This document shows, piece by piece, positions 20,007 through 29,761 of a stretch of DNA of 64,000 nt. Below the pieces are notes generated by a model. It did not search any database. It was given only the letters and a program-made list of their open reading frames with translations, and was not told where the DNA came from. A program made the translations under genes and the position numbers. The stretch is from positions 1 to 64,000 of the forward strand of contig CAMDHZ010000003.1 in NCBI GenBank assembly GCA_945898275.1, in the 5' to 3' direction. Source of the DNA: Chitinophaga pinensis. Its GTDB lineage: Bacteria; Bacteroidota; Bacteroidia; UKL13-3. Position 1 is the stretch's first letter. Each line of letters starts with the position of its first letter.

Positions 20007-21320
20007 TTATTGGGTTTTCACAATTTTTCGCATAACCTTACCTTTTTCTAAAGTCATTTCTATATAATAAATGGCAGCAGGTAATTTAGAAATATCTATA
20101 CATTCGGCAATGGTTTCGGTTTGAACCAAGGACCCTTGCGTGTTATAGATTTGGATGGACTTTATAGGATCCGCTTCCAATCCTTTAATTGAGAAAGTGG
20201 ATTGTGCTGGATTTGGAAACAATTGAATGCTTGCTAAATTTTCTATTTCGCGCAATGAATTTGAACCATTACACATTACTTTATTCAATTGGGCCCATAT
20301 TGCATTAGCATAGGTGTTTGGAACCAAACTTCCATCATCGGGGTCGTTACCCATTCTAATAACAAGCAATTTTTTTGAAGGCACAACCATCAAAATTTGT
20401 CCGTTTTTCCCTAGGGCCGCATACATGTCGGCAGGTGCATTGGGGGCCAACATACCGTTAAAAACTAGCTGTGTGCCTGGTAACATATAACTGCTGCTTC
20501 CATTTAACCAAGTTAAATAACCATAAGCCTTGTTTATGGTTTGAGAAGGTCTTGTCATTAGGTTAAAATAATTGGTATCTGTTAACACATCGGTTTGATC
20601 CCATTTTCCTCGGTTCAACAATAACAAGCCATAGCGTGCCATGCTTCTTGTGTTGCTAAAGAACACATTGTTGTAATCAACTTTTAGCCATAACCCAGAA
20701 ATGCCAGTTTTATTGCGAATACTCGAGTTAAAATATTGCTGATAAGTTTGTTGAGTTGCGTTAGAAACAACTTGGTCTAGCAAAGTATAAGGTGCATTAT
20801 GATAGGCCCAACGCTCACCAGCATCTGCCTTGTAAAGCAAACAAGATTTAAGGGTGCAATCTTTGTTAATACCTATTCCATCATCCAACCCACTGGTCAT
20901 AGTAAGTTGATTGCGAATACTAATTAAGCCTTCTTTCTCTTGGTTGAGGCTTGTCCAACCTGAGCCCAAATACTTTGAAGTGGAATCGTTAAGATTTAAA
21001 AATCCTTCTTGCTGGGCAATACCCACAACCATTGCTGTCAAAGTTTTGCCAGCCGAAGCCCAATACCAAGAACTGTCTTGGTTAAAACTCCCAAAATACT
21101 TCTCAAGAACAATCTTGCCATCTACTAAAACCATAAAAGATTTGGTTTGGGTCGACCCTAAAAAATTATACAAAGTATCTATTTTCTCTGTGCACCAACC
21201 CAAGTCTTTTGCACTTAAAGTATCCCAAGTTTTACCCACTAAAGGAGGAAAATATAGGTTTTGGGAAAAAGATTTACCTGCTAAAAACAAACACAAAGTA
21301 AAAAGTAATACTGGTTTCAT
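20007..21320 (-). CDS. Secreted beta-lactamase-family serine hydrolase with T9SS signal
   Basis: The ATG at 21320 gives 437 aa with a clear signal peptide ending KSFSQ; the longer frame starts at TTG. The catalytic SxxK motif is S89-A-G-K92 and the YxN motif is YHN in WAYHNAPYT, as in class C beta-lactamase-like esterases and peptidases. The last 80 residues (LFPNPAQSTFSIKG to the end KIVKTQ) form a type A C-terminal sorting domain, so the protein is probably exported by type IX secretion and placed on the cell surface. The substrate is unknown. Confidence 0.9.
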   Translation of the reverse strand: MKPVLLFTLCLFLAGKSFSQNLYFPPLVGKTWDTLSAKDLGWCTEKIDTLYNFLGSTQTKSFMVLVDGKIVLEKYFGSFNQDSSWYWASAGKTLTAMVVGIAQQEGFLNLNDSTSKYLGSGWTSLNQEKEGLISIRNQLTMTSGLDDGIGINKDCTLKSCLLYKADAGERWAYHNAPYTLLDQVVSNATQQTYQQYFNSSIRNKTGISGLWLKVDYNNVFFSNTRSMARYGLLLLNRGKWDQTDVLTDTNYFNLMTRPSQTINKAYGYLTWLNGSSSYMLPGTQLVFNGMLAPNAPADMYAALGKNGQILMVVPSKKLLVIRMGNDPDDGSLVPNTYANAIWAQLNKVMCNGSNSLREIENLASIQLFPNPAQSTFSIKGLEADPIKSIQIYNTQGSLVQTETIAECIDISKLPAAIYYIEMTLEKGKVMRKIVKTQ

Positions 21321-21449
21321 AGTGCTTTGATTGTTGCAAAGCAAAATAGTTTAAAAAAGTTATAAGTTAATTTGCAATTCACATATTCTTACATTTTTCA
21401 ACAAAAGAAAATATCAAGAGGGCTATGGTTAACTTCGCTCTCATCAACC

Positions 21450-24400
21450 ATGAAATTTTCACATTTACACGTACATACGCAATTCTCACTTTTAGACGGA
21501 GCTGCAGAAATTAGCAAACTTTACAAAAAAGCCATAAGCGACAATATGCCTGCTTTGGCCATCACAGACCATGGCAACATGTTTGGTGCTTTTGAATTTG
21601 TGGCTGAGGCCTACAAACACAAAAATGAAGATGGCACCTTAAAAGTTAAACCCATTGTTGGTTGTGAGTTTTATGTGGTTGAAAACAGACACAAAAAAAC
21701 CTTTACCAAAGACGACAAAGACATACGTTACCATCAACTCATGTTGGCCAAAGATGAAGAAGGCTATAAAAATTTAATCAAGCTAAGTTCGCTAGGTTAC
21801 ATGGAAGGAATGTATTCCAAATACCCACGTATCGATAAAGAGCTTATTTTACAATACCATAAAGGCATTATAGCTACTACTTGTTGTTTAGGAGCCTCTG
21901 TCCCGAAAACGATAATAAAAAAAGGAGAGGCCGCTGGCGAGGCTGAGTTTAAATGGTGGTTAGACTTATTTGGAGAAGACTACTTCATTGAGTTACAACG
22001 CCACGACATTCCAGACCAAAACAAAGTAAATGAAGTACTATTGAGGTTTGCAGAGAAATACAATGTACCAATCATAGCCTCAAACGACTCACATTATGTT
22101 GATCAAAAAGATGCCAACGCCCATGACATTTTGCTTTGCATCAATACTGGTGAAAAACAAAGCACACCCACTGTAAAAGAACTAGATGATGAAGTGAGTG
22201 TGAAAGGTAAACGTTTCGCGTTTTACAACGACCAGTTCTTTTTTAAAACCACAGAACAAATGTCAACCTTGTTTGAAGATATCCCACAAGCGATTGACAA
22301 CACCAATATGGTAATTGATAGGGTAAAAACGCTCGACTTAAAGCGTGATATACTATTACCAAATTATGAGATACCATTAGAATTTTCAAACCAAGACGAT
22401 TACCTTCATCATATTACATATTTAGGAGCAAAAGAGCGATATAAAGACATAACTCCTGAGGTAGAAGAGCGACTCAATTTTGAGCTGCACACCATTAGAA
22501 CCATGGGATTTGCTGGGTACTTTTTAATTGTTTCTGACTTTATTAAGGCTGGTAGAGAAATGGGCGTTTTTATCGGGCCAGGCCGCGGCTCCGCCGCGGG
22601 CTCTGCTGTAGCATATTGTATTGGAATTACTAACATAGACCCCATTAAATACGATCTACTATTTGAACGTTTCTTAAATCCTGATAGAAAGTCGATGCCC
22701 GATATTGATACCGACTTTGATGATGAAGGAAGGCAAAAAGTAATTGACTATGTAGTTCAAAAATACGGTAGAAACCAAGTTGCTCAAATCATAACCTATG
22801 GCACTATGGCTGCCAAAATGAGCATCAAAGACGTTTCACGGGTATTAGATTTACCACTTGCAGATGCTAATTTACTGGCCAAACTTGTCCCTGATAAGGC
22901 AGGAATCCAGTTAAGCCGAGTTTTACATGCCCCATTAGAAGGAGATAAAAGCTTAAGAGATAAGGAAGAATTACAGAGTGAAGACATTGAAAATGTAAAG
23001 AAAATTAGGGAATTCTATGCCAGCGACACCTTACAAGGACGTGTGCTCAAAGAAGCTGAAATTCTAGAAGGTTCTGTAAGAGGAACTGGTGTCCATGCAG
23101 CAGGTATTATCATAGCACCTACAGATTTAACAGATTTGATTCCGGTTGCAGTTGCAAAAGATTCTGAACTATTGGTTACCCAATTTGAAGGAAGTGTGAT
23201 TGAGGATGCTGGCGTAATTAAAATGGACTTCTTGGGCCTTAGAAACCTAACCATTCTAAGAGATGCAATGGTCCTCATTAAACAAAATCATGGGATAGAA
23301 ATTGTTTTAGAAGACATTCCTTTAGATGATGTAAAGACATTTGAACTCTATCAAAGGGCAGAAACTAATGGCACTTTTCAATTTGAAAGTGCGGGCATGC
23401 AAAAATATTTAAAGGATTTAAAGCCCGATAAATTTGATGACTTAATTGCTATGAACGCCCTTTACAGACCAGGGCCTATAAAATATATTCCAAGTTTTAT
23501 TGCACGGAAACATGGCAAAGAAGCTATTGTCTACGATTTGGAAGAAATGAAGGAATACCTTGAACCAACTTATGGTATTACTGTTTATCAAGAGCAAGTG
23601 ATGTTGCTATCGCAAAAGTTAGCCAATTTTACCAAAGGCGATGCAGACGTATTGCGGAAAGCCATGGGAAAAAAGGATCGCTATACCTTAGACAAAATGA
23701 AAGGGAAGTTTATGGAAGGCGCCACCGCTTTGGGACATCCAAAAGATAAACTAGAGAAAATATGGACCGACTGGGAAGCGTTTGCCCAATATGCATTTAA
23801 CAAATCTCACTCTACTTGCTATGCGTATGTTGCCTTTCATACAGGCTATTTAAAAACCCATTTCCCAGAAGAATATATGGCCGCAGTGCTCACCAACAAC
23901 TTGAGCAATATGGAGAAGGTTTCCTTTTTTATGGAAGAATGTAAAAGAATGGGACTAGACGTTTTGGGTCCAGATGTAAATGAATCCGTTTCCAATTTTT
24001 CTGTTAACAAAGCTAAACAACTTCGCTTTGGAATGAATGCAATAAAAGGCGTTGGAGAAGCGGCAGTTGAGGCCATTGTACTTGAAAGAGAAAAAAACGG
24101 TCCTTATGCGAGTGTATTCGATTTAACCAAAAGGGTAAACCTAAAAGCTGTCAACAAAAAAACCTTAGAATCTTTGGCATATGCTGGCGGATTAGATTGT
24201 TTTAAAGGCATCAATCGCGCCCAATACTTTGCCAAAGGAAATGAAGAAATAAATACTATTGAAAAGGCTATACGTTTTGGCAACTCGGTTCAAACCAATG
24301 CCAGTAGCGGCGCGCTTAACCTCTTTGGAGCCGTTTCTGACACCAATGTTCCTGAACCAAGTATTCCTTCTGTGGAGGCTTGGAATTTAATGGAAGAATT

Positions 24401-25028
24401 GAAAGCAGAAAAAGAAATGATTGGCATTTATCTTTCCGGACATCCGCTTGACCCCTACAAATTGGAAGTTGAAAAACTTACCAATTTTAAATTAGTTGAA
24501 TTAAGTGACCTAGCAGCACACAAAGGAAAAGAAGCCAAAATTGCAGGAATAGTAACTTATGCAGAACACAAAGTCTCTAAAAATGGCAAAAATTATGGCA
24601 GCCTAACCATAGAAGATTATTCGGGAAATTACCAAATGGCGCTATTTAATGAAGACTATATAAATAATAGAAAATTTATGGAAGTAGGCTACTTTGTTTA
24701 TATACGTGGTAAAATTCAAAATAGATGGGGCAAAGAGGATGACTTTGAGCTAAAAGTTCAGACCATGGAAATGCTCAATGAGACAAGGAAAAGGTACTTG
24801 AATAAAATAACCCTAATCTCAGAATTAAAGGATTTAACCAAATCTCAATTAACATTTTTGCAAGAATTGCCTAAGTCGAAACCAGGAAATTGCGCTTTAA
24901 ACTTTGAGATTTTAGATACCAATGAGCAATCGAGCATTAAGTTATTATCAACTAAAATTAAGTTTGATCCAATCAACGAAGTATTAACAAGCCTTGACGA
25001 ATTTGGACTGAAATATAAATTTAATTGA
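21450..25028 (+). CDS. dnaE: DNA polymerase III subunit alpha
   Basis: The replicative polymerase is 1192 aa from the ATG at 21450 (MKFSHLHVHTQFSLLDG); a TTG-started extension from 21372 is not conserved. An N-terminal PHP domain carries HVHT and DHGNMF motifs. The palm contains GPGRGSAAGSAV and the catalytic aspartates in PDIDTDFDD. Fingers, a helix-hairpin-helix segment (GVGEAAVEAI) and an OB fold near residue 1000 follow. It is a DnaE1-type enzyme. A dispersed near-palindrome copy is at 24287-24296. Confidence 0.97.
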   Translation: MKFSHLHVHTQFSLLDGAAEISKLYKKAISDNMPALAITDHGNMFGAFEFVAEAYKHKNEDGTLKVKPIVGCEFYVVENRHKKTFTKDDKDIRYHQLMLAKDEEGYKNLIKLSSLGYMEGMYSKYPRIDKELILQYHKGIIATTCCLGASVPKTIIKKGEAAGEAEFKWWLDLFGEDYFIELQRHDIPDQNKVNEVLLRFAEKYNVPIIASNDSHYVDQKDANAHDILLCINTGEKQSTPTVKELDDEVSVKGKRFAFYNDQFFFKTTEQMSTLFEDIPQAIDNTNMVIDRVKTLDLKRDILLPNYEIPLEFSNQDDYLHHITYLGAKERYKDITPEVEERLNFELHTIRTMGFAGYFLIVSDFIKAGREMGVFIGPGRGSAAGSAVAYCIGITNIDPIKYDLLFERFLNPDRKSMPDIDTDFDDEGRQKVIDYVVQKYGRNQVAQIITYGTMAAKMSIKDVSRVLDLPLADANLLAKLVPDKAGIQLSRVLHAPLEGDKSLRDKEELQSEDIENVKKIREFYASDTLQGRVLKEAEILEGSVRGTGVHAAGIIIAPTDLTDLIPVAVAKDSELLVTQFEGSVIEDAGVIKMDFLGLRNLTILRDAMVLIKQNHGIEIVLEDIPLDDVKTFELYQRAETNGTFQFESAGMQKYLKDLKPDKFDDLIAMNALYRPGPIKYIPSFIARKHGKEAIVYDLEEMKEYLEPTYGITVYQEQVMLLSQKLANFTKGDADVLRKAMGKKDRYTLDKMKGKFMEGATALGHPKDKLEKIWTDWEAFAQYAFNKSHSTCYAYVAFHTGYLKTHFPEEYMAAVLTNNLSNMEKVSFFMEECKRMGLDVLGPDVNESVSNFSVNKAKQLRFGMNAIKGVGEAAVEAIVLEREKNGPYASVFDLTKRVNLKAVNKKTLESLAYAGGLDCFKGINRAQYFAKGNEEINTIEKAIRFGNSVQTNASSGALNLFGAVSDTNVPEPSIPSVEAWNLMEELKAEKEMIGIYLSGHPLDPYKLEVEKLTNFKLVELSDLAAHKGKEAKIAGIVTYAEHKVSKNGKNYGSLTIEDYSGNYQMALFNEDYINNRKFMEVGYFVYIRGKIQNRWGKEDDFELKVQTMEMLNETRKRYLNKITLISELKDLTKSQLTFLQELPKSKPGNCALNFEILDTNEQSSIKLLSTKIKFDPINEVLTSLDEFGLKYKFN

Positions 25029-25042
25029 TGCATGACAAATTG

Positions 25043-25071
25043 TTGCATTTTTGGAGATGGCATTTATCTTG
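25043..25071 (+). promoter_or_regulatory. Bacteroidota-type promoter of trxA
   Basis: TTG at 25043-25045 is followed after exactly 19 bases by TATCTTG at 25065-25071. This fits the -33/-7 pattern TTTG and TAnnTTTG known for the primary sigma factor of this phylum. The trxA start codon lies 28 bases downstream, leaving a leader of about 20 bases. Confidence 0.6.
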
Positions 25072-25099
25072 CAAATAATAAAAAGAATAATTTTAAAAT

Positions 25100-25420
25100 A
25101 TGGCAATAGAAATAACAGACAGCAACTTCGAGGAAGTTGTGTTGAAAGCAGACAAACCTGTGTTGGTTGATTTTTGGGCAGAATGGTGCGGACCATGCAG
25201 AATGGTAGGACCAGTTGTTGAAGAGTTGTCCAACGAATATGCTGGAAAGGCAATCATCGGGAAATTAGATGTAGATAGCAATCCTAAAGTAGCAACAGAA
25301 TTTGGAATTATGAGTATACCTGCTTTACTTTTCTTTAAAGACGGAAAAGTAGTAGACAAACAAGTTGGAGCAGTGCCAAAACATGTGTTGGCAAATAAGT
25401 TAAATGCTCAATTGGCTTAA
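25100..25420 (+). CDS. trxA: Thioredoxin
   Basis: The 106-aa cytoplasmic protein has the classic thioredoxin length and the redox-active WCGPC motif with C30 and C33. The cis-proline follows in SIPALLFFK. It reduces protein disulphides. It has its own promoter just upstream and a strong hairpin terminator just downstream, so it is probably a single-gene transcript. Confidence 0.96.
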   Translation: MAIEITDSNFEEVVLKADKPVLVDFWAEWCGPCRMVGPVVEELSNEYAGKAIIGKLDVDSNPKVATEFGIMSIPALLFFKDGKVVDKQVGAVPKHVLANKLNAQLA

Positions 25421-25443
25421 ACTTTAAATTATCACTAATTTGC

Positions 25444-25475
25444 AACAGTCGGCACCAATTGGTTCCGACTGTTTT
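25444..25475 (+). terminator. Rho-independent terminator of trxA
   Basis: AACAGTCGG (25444-25452) pairs perfectly with CCGACTGTT (25465-25473), and the T-run overlaps the 3' arm. The loop region ACCAATTGGT can pair further. It lies 24 bases after the trxA stop codon and ends just before the DUF58 gene. Confidence 0.85.
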
Positions 25476-25480
25476 CATTT

Positions 25481-26377
25481 ATGGCATATACTCTTACTGA
25501 AACAGATTTACTTCAAATCAACAACCTTGAACTTCTTTCAAAGCAAGTAGTAGAAGGTTTTTTAACAGGACTTCACAAAAGCCCTTATCATGGCTTTTCA
25601 GTAGAATTTGCAGAACACAGGTTGTATAATTCTGGCGAAAGCACTCGAAATATCGATTGGAAATTATTTGCCAGAACAGATAAGTTGTTTGTTAAAAGAT
25701 ATGAAGAAGAAACAAACATGCGATGCCAAATTGTAATTGACACTTCTTCTTCCATGTATTACCCATTAAATGGGTTAAACAAATTGAGATTTAGTGTAAT
25801 CGCTGCAGCTTCATTAATTAGGCTGATGAAAGGACAAAGAGACGCTTCTGGTCTAACGCTTTTTAATGAAGACATTTGGTTCCATGCGCCAGCTAAACTA
25901 AACAACACCCATCAAAGGATGTTGTTCGCTAAATTAGAATCTTGCTTGAACCAAATGCAGGAACGAAAAGCTAGCAACATCAGTGTAACTTTGCATAAGC
26001 TAGCAGAAACACTTCATAAAAGATCTTTTATCATCTTGTTTTCTGATATGCTTTCAAATAATAATGAGCAATTGTTTGAAGCCATGCAACATTTAAAATA
26101 CAATAAACATGAAGTTATTTTATTTGATGTTCATGATAAAAACATAGAGTTAGATTTCAATTTGCCTAATAGACCTTATACATTTCAAGATAGCGAAACA
26201 GGAGAGGAACTTAAACTACATCCAAATGCGATAAAAACAATGTATTTAGAACAACTTTCTCAATGGCAAAACAAACTCAGGGTTAAATGCCTACAAAACA
26301 AAATAGACTATTTTGAAATAGCCATTGAAAACAACTTCGACCAAATACTTAATCCATTTATCATGAAAAGGAAATAG
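25481..26377 (+). CDS. DUF58 / von Willebrand A-like protein
   Basis: The 298-aa cytoplasmic protein has the DUF58 core: ESTRNIDWKLFARTDKLFVK (about residues 52-71) and a MIDAS-like DTSSSM motif (about residue 87). In most genomes such genes sit beside a MoxR-type ATPase and BatA/BatB membrane proteins; none are present here, so it stands alone. It follows the trxA terminator, with its start only six bases after it. The stop codon lies within a 13-bp hairpin. Confidence 0.88.
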   Translation: MAYTLTETDLLQINNLELLSKQVVEGFLTGLHKSPYHGFSVEFAEHRLYNSGESTRNIDWKLFARTDKLFVKRYEEETNMRCQIVIDTSSSMYYPLNGLNKLRFSVIAAASLIRLMKGQRDASGLTLFNEDIWFHAPAKLNNTHQRMLFAKLESCLNQMQERKASNISVTLHKLAETLHKRSFIILFSDMLSNNNEQLFEAMQHLKYNKHEVILFDVHDKNIELDFNLPNRPYTFQDSETGEELKLHPNAIKTMYLEQLSQWQNKLRVKCLQNKIDYFEIAIENNFDQILNPFIMKRK

Positions 26378-26406
26378 AATAAAAAGTAACTAATTTATTC
26401 TATTTC
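26371..26406. terminator. 13-bp hairpin between convergent genes
   Basis: Bases 26371-26383 and 26394-26406 are perfect inverted copies of 13 bases with a 10-base loop. The left arm contains the stop codon of the DUF58 gene. The stem is AT-rich and lacks a strong T-run directly after it, but it lies between converging genes and could work as a terminator in both directions. Confidence 0.5.
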
Positions 26407-26418
26407 CCACTAAATATA

Positions 26419-27141
26419 TTATTTTTTAATATCAACATTTGGAATTGGCATATAATCTTCTGGCGCTTCCATAAAAACCGAAGAAGGAGTAACTATTCCT
26501 TGCGCAAAGGCCCATGAAACTAATTGCCCAGAGCCCCTTAATTCAAGCGCCTTTACAATTAACCCTCGATATTTTTCGATACTGGAAGTTTCATAACCCA
26601 TCCTCAAAGCTATTTCCTTTGAGTTATATCCCTTGCATATAAATCGAATTATTTTCAATTCAATCGGACTTAAATGGTATCTCCATCTACTTTCATCTTT
26701 TTGCTTTAATCCTAACTTTTCTGAAAGTTGTTCCCATATTTTAAAGTCTTCCATATCTGAATAAATGCTCACACCTCTCATTAACTTAGGTATGGCATTT
26801 AAATAGCTAGAAGGCTCTTTCCTACAATAGTTTCGGTAACCTAACAGCTGCATTTCTTGATATAGGCTTTTGTAATACCCATGTGATACCATTAGGACTT
26901 TAAAATTTATTTCGAGCGTGCTAATTATTTTTAAGGTATCGAGGCCACTTAATATGGGCATTCGATAATCCATAATTAGTAAATCAAAATCTAATTTTTT
27001 CTCTTGAAGGGCTTGCAAAAAATCTGCACCATTCAAAAAAGAATCGACAACATCAAACTGCGAGTTGGTAGTTAACTCTTCTTGAATAGATAATAGGTCG
27101 AAAGGACTATCATCTACAATTACTGTTCTAAAATTACTCAT
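26419..27141 (-). CDS. LuxR-type response regulator (orphan)
   Basis: From the ATG at 27141 the product is 240 aa. The N-terminal receiver has the acidic pair VDDSP, the phosphorylated aspartate in LLIMDYRMP and the switch lysine in CRKEPSS. The C-terminal helix-turn-helix (LSPIELKIIRFICKGYNSKEIA) is of the LuxR/NarL class. No histidine kinase gene is adjacent. A 19-bp palindrome at 27298-27316 upstream could be its own operator, which is a guess. Confidence 0.9.
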   Translation of the reverse strand: MSNFRTVIVDDSPFDLLSIQEELTTNSQFDVVDSFLNGADFLQALQEKKLDFDLLIMDYRMPILSGLDTLKIISTLEINFKVLMVSHGYYKSLYQEMQLLGYRNYCRKEPSSYLNAIPKLMRGVSIYSDMEDFKIWEQLSEKLGLKQKDESRWRYHLSPIELKIIRFICKGYNSKEIALRMGYETSSIEKYRGLIVKALELRGSGQLVSWAFAQGIVTPSSVFMEAPEDYMPIPNVDIKK

Positions 27142-27297
27142 AAGCAAGGAGGAAATTTTTTTAATATGTTTTTATTTTTAATTAATTGTTAAAACAATTT
27201 TAAGAATTGATGTTCAAAAAGAAAAGTTTTTAATCCTTTTTTCTTTGAAGTTTATCCTATAAACCAGATTGTTACAACCAACACTGATCACTCAAAC

Positions 27298-27316
27298 TTG
27301 AAATGACTCATTTCAA
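27298..27316. promoter_or_regulatory. Perfect 19-bp palindrome, possible operator
   Basis: TTGAAATGA and TCATTTCAA flank a single C, giving a perfect inverted repeat with a one-base centre. It lies about 157 bases upstream of the response-regulator start and just before the terminator of the LruC gene on the minus strand. The size fits a site for a dimeric DNA-binding protein. Confidence 0.4.
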
Positions 27317-27321
27317 ATAAA

Positions 27322-27358
27322 CAAAAAAGCCGCCCATCCAATAACTGAATGAGCGGCT
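27322..27358 (-). terminator. Terminator of the LruC-domain gene
   Basis: Read on the minus strand, AGCCGCTCAT pairs with ATGGGCGGCT (one wobble) to give a 10-bp stem, followed by six T residues. It lies about 40 bases after the stop codon of the gene at 27399 and separates it from the response regulator. Confidence 0.85.
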
Positions 27359-27398
27359 AAAAACACAACCATCTATTTTTTACAAATAACCTACCAAA

Positions 27399-29552
27399 TT
27401 ATTCGTAAATATTTTCACTATTTCTATAACCAGCGTTATTTAAGTACCAATCATTATACTGAGTGCCACCGCTGCTCACCCATGTTGCAAACTTCATATA
27501 GGCAGAATTGATATCAGCCTTTTCTATGGGATAATCAAAAGATGCAGGAACATTTATTGCCCAAGGATATCCTCCATCTTTGCTTACATAAGTTGTTCCT
27601 GAATTAACATTGGTATTGTCTGAATAAGTGCCAAATATCGAAGCAGTTGCTTTGTCTGTAGGTAGCTTTCCAGGTAAGTGAACCTCATATCCTCTTCCAA
27701 AACCTGCAGAGCCATTCCAAATAAATGGATTGTATGAACCTAAACCAAAACTTGCTAAACTTACCGTGCCACTCACATTAAATGAAACATTGTAAGTAAC
27801 AACAGAACTTGTTTGTCCAACTCTTGTATTCCATTGGCTCATTTCTGTGCGCATGTCATTGAAAATAATTAATACCGCTTTTGATTGATCCGATTCCAAT
27901 GTTGCACCACTTACCGAACTTACCTGATTTCTATTTACTGGAAATTGAACACCAAATCCATTGTTAAACGCGCCACCAGTGGCTCTTAAAGTGTAAACTG
28001 CTTCTACTTTAACCACATTGTTTGCAGCATTAGTAATCACATTATAGTTATAACCAATTACTACATCATTCAAATCATAATCACCTTTAGATGGCCACAA
28101 ATCTTCAAAAGCAACAGTCGAAGTTCCGTAATTGTTGTTATAAGCCATGCTTGCATCATTTGGATAATCATCATTGTTGTCTGCTACACCATCATTATCT
28201 GTATCTGTAATAGGTGGAACTCCACTACCAATTGTATTACAAGAAGTAACCGGAATATACAAACCACATGCGGCCAATGCTCCATTATTTATAACTCCCC
28301 AATTTGTTTCAATTCCATTTGCATCACAAAATTGAAGCGCGTGTGTAACGGCACCGCCACCATTAATTATTGTTTTATCTGCAACCTTAACAAGTGAAGT
28401 ATTCAAATATCCCTTTAACAATCCATTAATGGTGATATCGTCTGTTTGCAACATGGCACCATTATACATGCCCAATTCACTACTTCCGTTTAATACTGTT
28501 TCATCGTCTACTCTAATTAATGAATAGTTTTTGATAGCACTATTATTATGCAATTCTTTTTTAACCCACAATCTGCAATTATTAATCAATAATCCATTTC
28601 CATTAACCTTTGTATCATCATTAGTTACTATATAATTGTTGTTAGTTGCGGTTACATTGCCATTAATGTTAAAGCTTTTACCCACACTAACTGAACCATT
28701 GTTTGTGAATGCAGAACCTGAATTAAAATTCAAGTCATCTCCAACAGTCATTGTTCCATGATTAGTAACATTACCTCCTGATGCAAAAGAATTGCTTATC
28801 GTTGCTGTTCCATAATTAGTAAAAGTTGAAGAAGTTCCATTTAAATTAACATTGCCAAAATTTGCACTACCTGTGCTTGTTACAATTAAATTAGAACCAT
28901 TGTTTAAGTTACCATTTTGAACCGTAACATTGCTTCCACAAATTCTAATTGTTCCTCCATTAGAATTAAAGCTTATGGTAATATTATTACCTGTTACGCA
29001 AACCACATCACTAGAATTTATGTTCAAATTTTGATTACTTGTGGTAATAGTTTGAGTGCATCCTGTTGTGCAATCAGGTCCACTAGACTTTCCTAACATT
29101 TTTTTGTTTTCGGTTTGAACCGAAATATTCATCACAACAGTTGTTCCATTGATGTTAACTTTTTCCTCATACTTGCTTTTATCTGGAGCGATTTTAACAA
29201 GGTACAATGATTTAACAAAGGTTGGAATGTTGATGGCAGCTTCAAATGCAGTATTGATTCCTAATGAACCCTCTGCAATTAATACACCTCCTTCAGCTGG
29301 ATTAGCAGTATAAACTTCAACTTTGTGTAATACTTTTTCAAAACGAATGTCAGTAGTGGTCAATCTTAACTTAATATCTTTACTAGTCTCCCATTTAAAA
29401 CCTTCAGGTACTTTGATATCAGTCATTTTTTCGGCACTTACTAATTTGCCATCAAAACTTGGCGATGCTTCTTCATTTACTTTCACTAAATCCTTTTTGC
29501 ATGAAACAGCAAAAATGGATAATGTAGTAAGGATTAAAATTAATTTTTTCAT
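27399..29552 (-). CDS. LruC-domain lipoprotein with beta-helix-like repeats
   Basis: The ATG at 29552 gives 717 aa with a lipoprotein signal (FAVSCKK, cysteine 18). An N-terminal domain of about 130 residues precedes a Gly/Asn-rich region of about 200 residues with short repeats such as TNYGTATI, TNHGTMTVGDDL and TNNGSVSVGKSF, which should form a beta-helix. A calcium-binding thrombospondin type 3-like stretch (TDTDNDGVADNNDD) leads into the LruC domain (GDYDLNDVVIGYNY). It is probably on the cell surface. It ends at a strong terminator and appears to be transcribed alone. Confidence 0.88.
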   Translation of the reverse strand: MKKLILILTTLSIFAVSCKKDLVKVNEEASPSFDGKLVSAEKMTDIKVPEGFKWETSKDIKLRLTTTDIRFEKVLHKVEVYTANPAEGGVLIAEGSLGINTAFEAAINIPTFVKSLYLVKIAPDKSKYEEKVNINGTTVVMNISVQTENKKMLGKSSGPDCTTGCTQTITTSNQNLNINSSDVVCVTGNNITISFNSNGGTIRICGSNVTVQNGNLNNGSNLIVTSTGSANFGNVNLNGTSSTFTNYGTATISNSFASGGNVTNHGTMTVGDDLNFNSGSAFTNNGSVSVGKSFNINGNVTATNNNYIVTNDDTKVNGNGLLINNCRLWVKKELHNNSAIKNYSLIRVDDETVLNGSSELGMYNGAMLQTDDITINGLLKGYLNTSLVKVADKTIINGGGAVTHALQFCDANGIETNWGVINNGALAACGLYIPVTSCNTIGSGVPPITDTDNDGVADNNDDYPNDASMAYNNNYGTSTVAFEDLWPSKGDYDLNDVVIGYNYNVITNAANNVVKVEAVYTLRATGGAFNNGFGVQFPVNRNQVSSVSGATLESDQSKAVLIIFNDMRTEMSQWNTRVGQTSSVVTYNVSFNVSGTVSLASFGLGSYNPFIWNGSAGFGRGYEVHLPGKLPTDKATASIFGTYSDNTNVNSGTTYVSKDGGYPWAINVPASFDYPIEKADINSAYMKFATWVSSGGTQYNDWYLNNAGYRNSENIYE

Positions 29553-29684
29553 TTGGTAGTTTATAGTTTCCCATACCAAACAAACTGACTACCAAAAATC
29601 AAATGTTTGTTTTACAGCACTTTAATAATAAACAAGATTCCCGTTTTGAAACAAAAGCAATTGCCCTTTCCAATAATGAAGCAC

Positions 29685-29715
29685 AAAAAAACCCCGCTAA
29701 CTTTCGCTAACGGGG
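29685..29715 (-). terminator. GAAA-loop terminator upstream of LruC gene
   Basis: Read on the minus strand, CCCCGTTAGC pairs with GTTAGCGGGG (two G-U wobbles) around a GAAA tetraloop and is followed by seven T residues. No minus-strand protein gene ends here, which is the main reason to propose an RNA gene. Confidence 0.85.
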
Positions 29716-29756
29716 CATAGCCATGAAAACCTACTGCAATGTTAATTGCAGAAACC
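29685..29756 (-). ncRNA. Candidate 72-nt small RNA or attenuated leader
   Basis: A promoter pattern on the minus strand (29762-29792) is followed by a perfect 7-bp hairpin CTGCAAT-taac-ATTGCAG (29734-29751) and a 10-bp GC-rich hairpin with a GAAA loop and seven T residues (29685-29715). No coding gene lies between promoter and terminator, apart from a five-codon frame Met-Ala-Met-Pro-Arg that stops inside the terminator stem. It may be a free small RNA or a leader whose terminator controls the LruC gene 133 bases further on. Confidence 0.5.
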
Positions 29757-29761
29757 TATCA

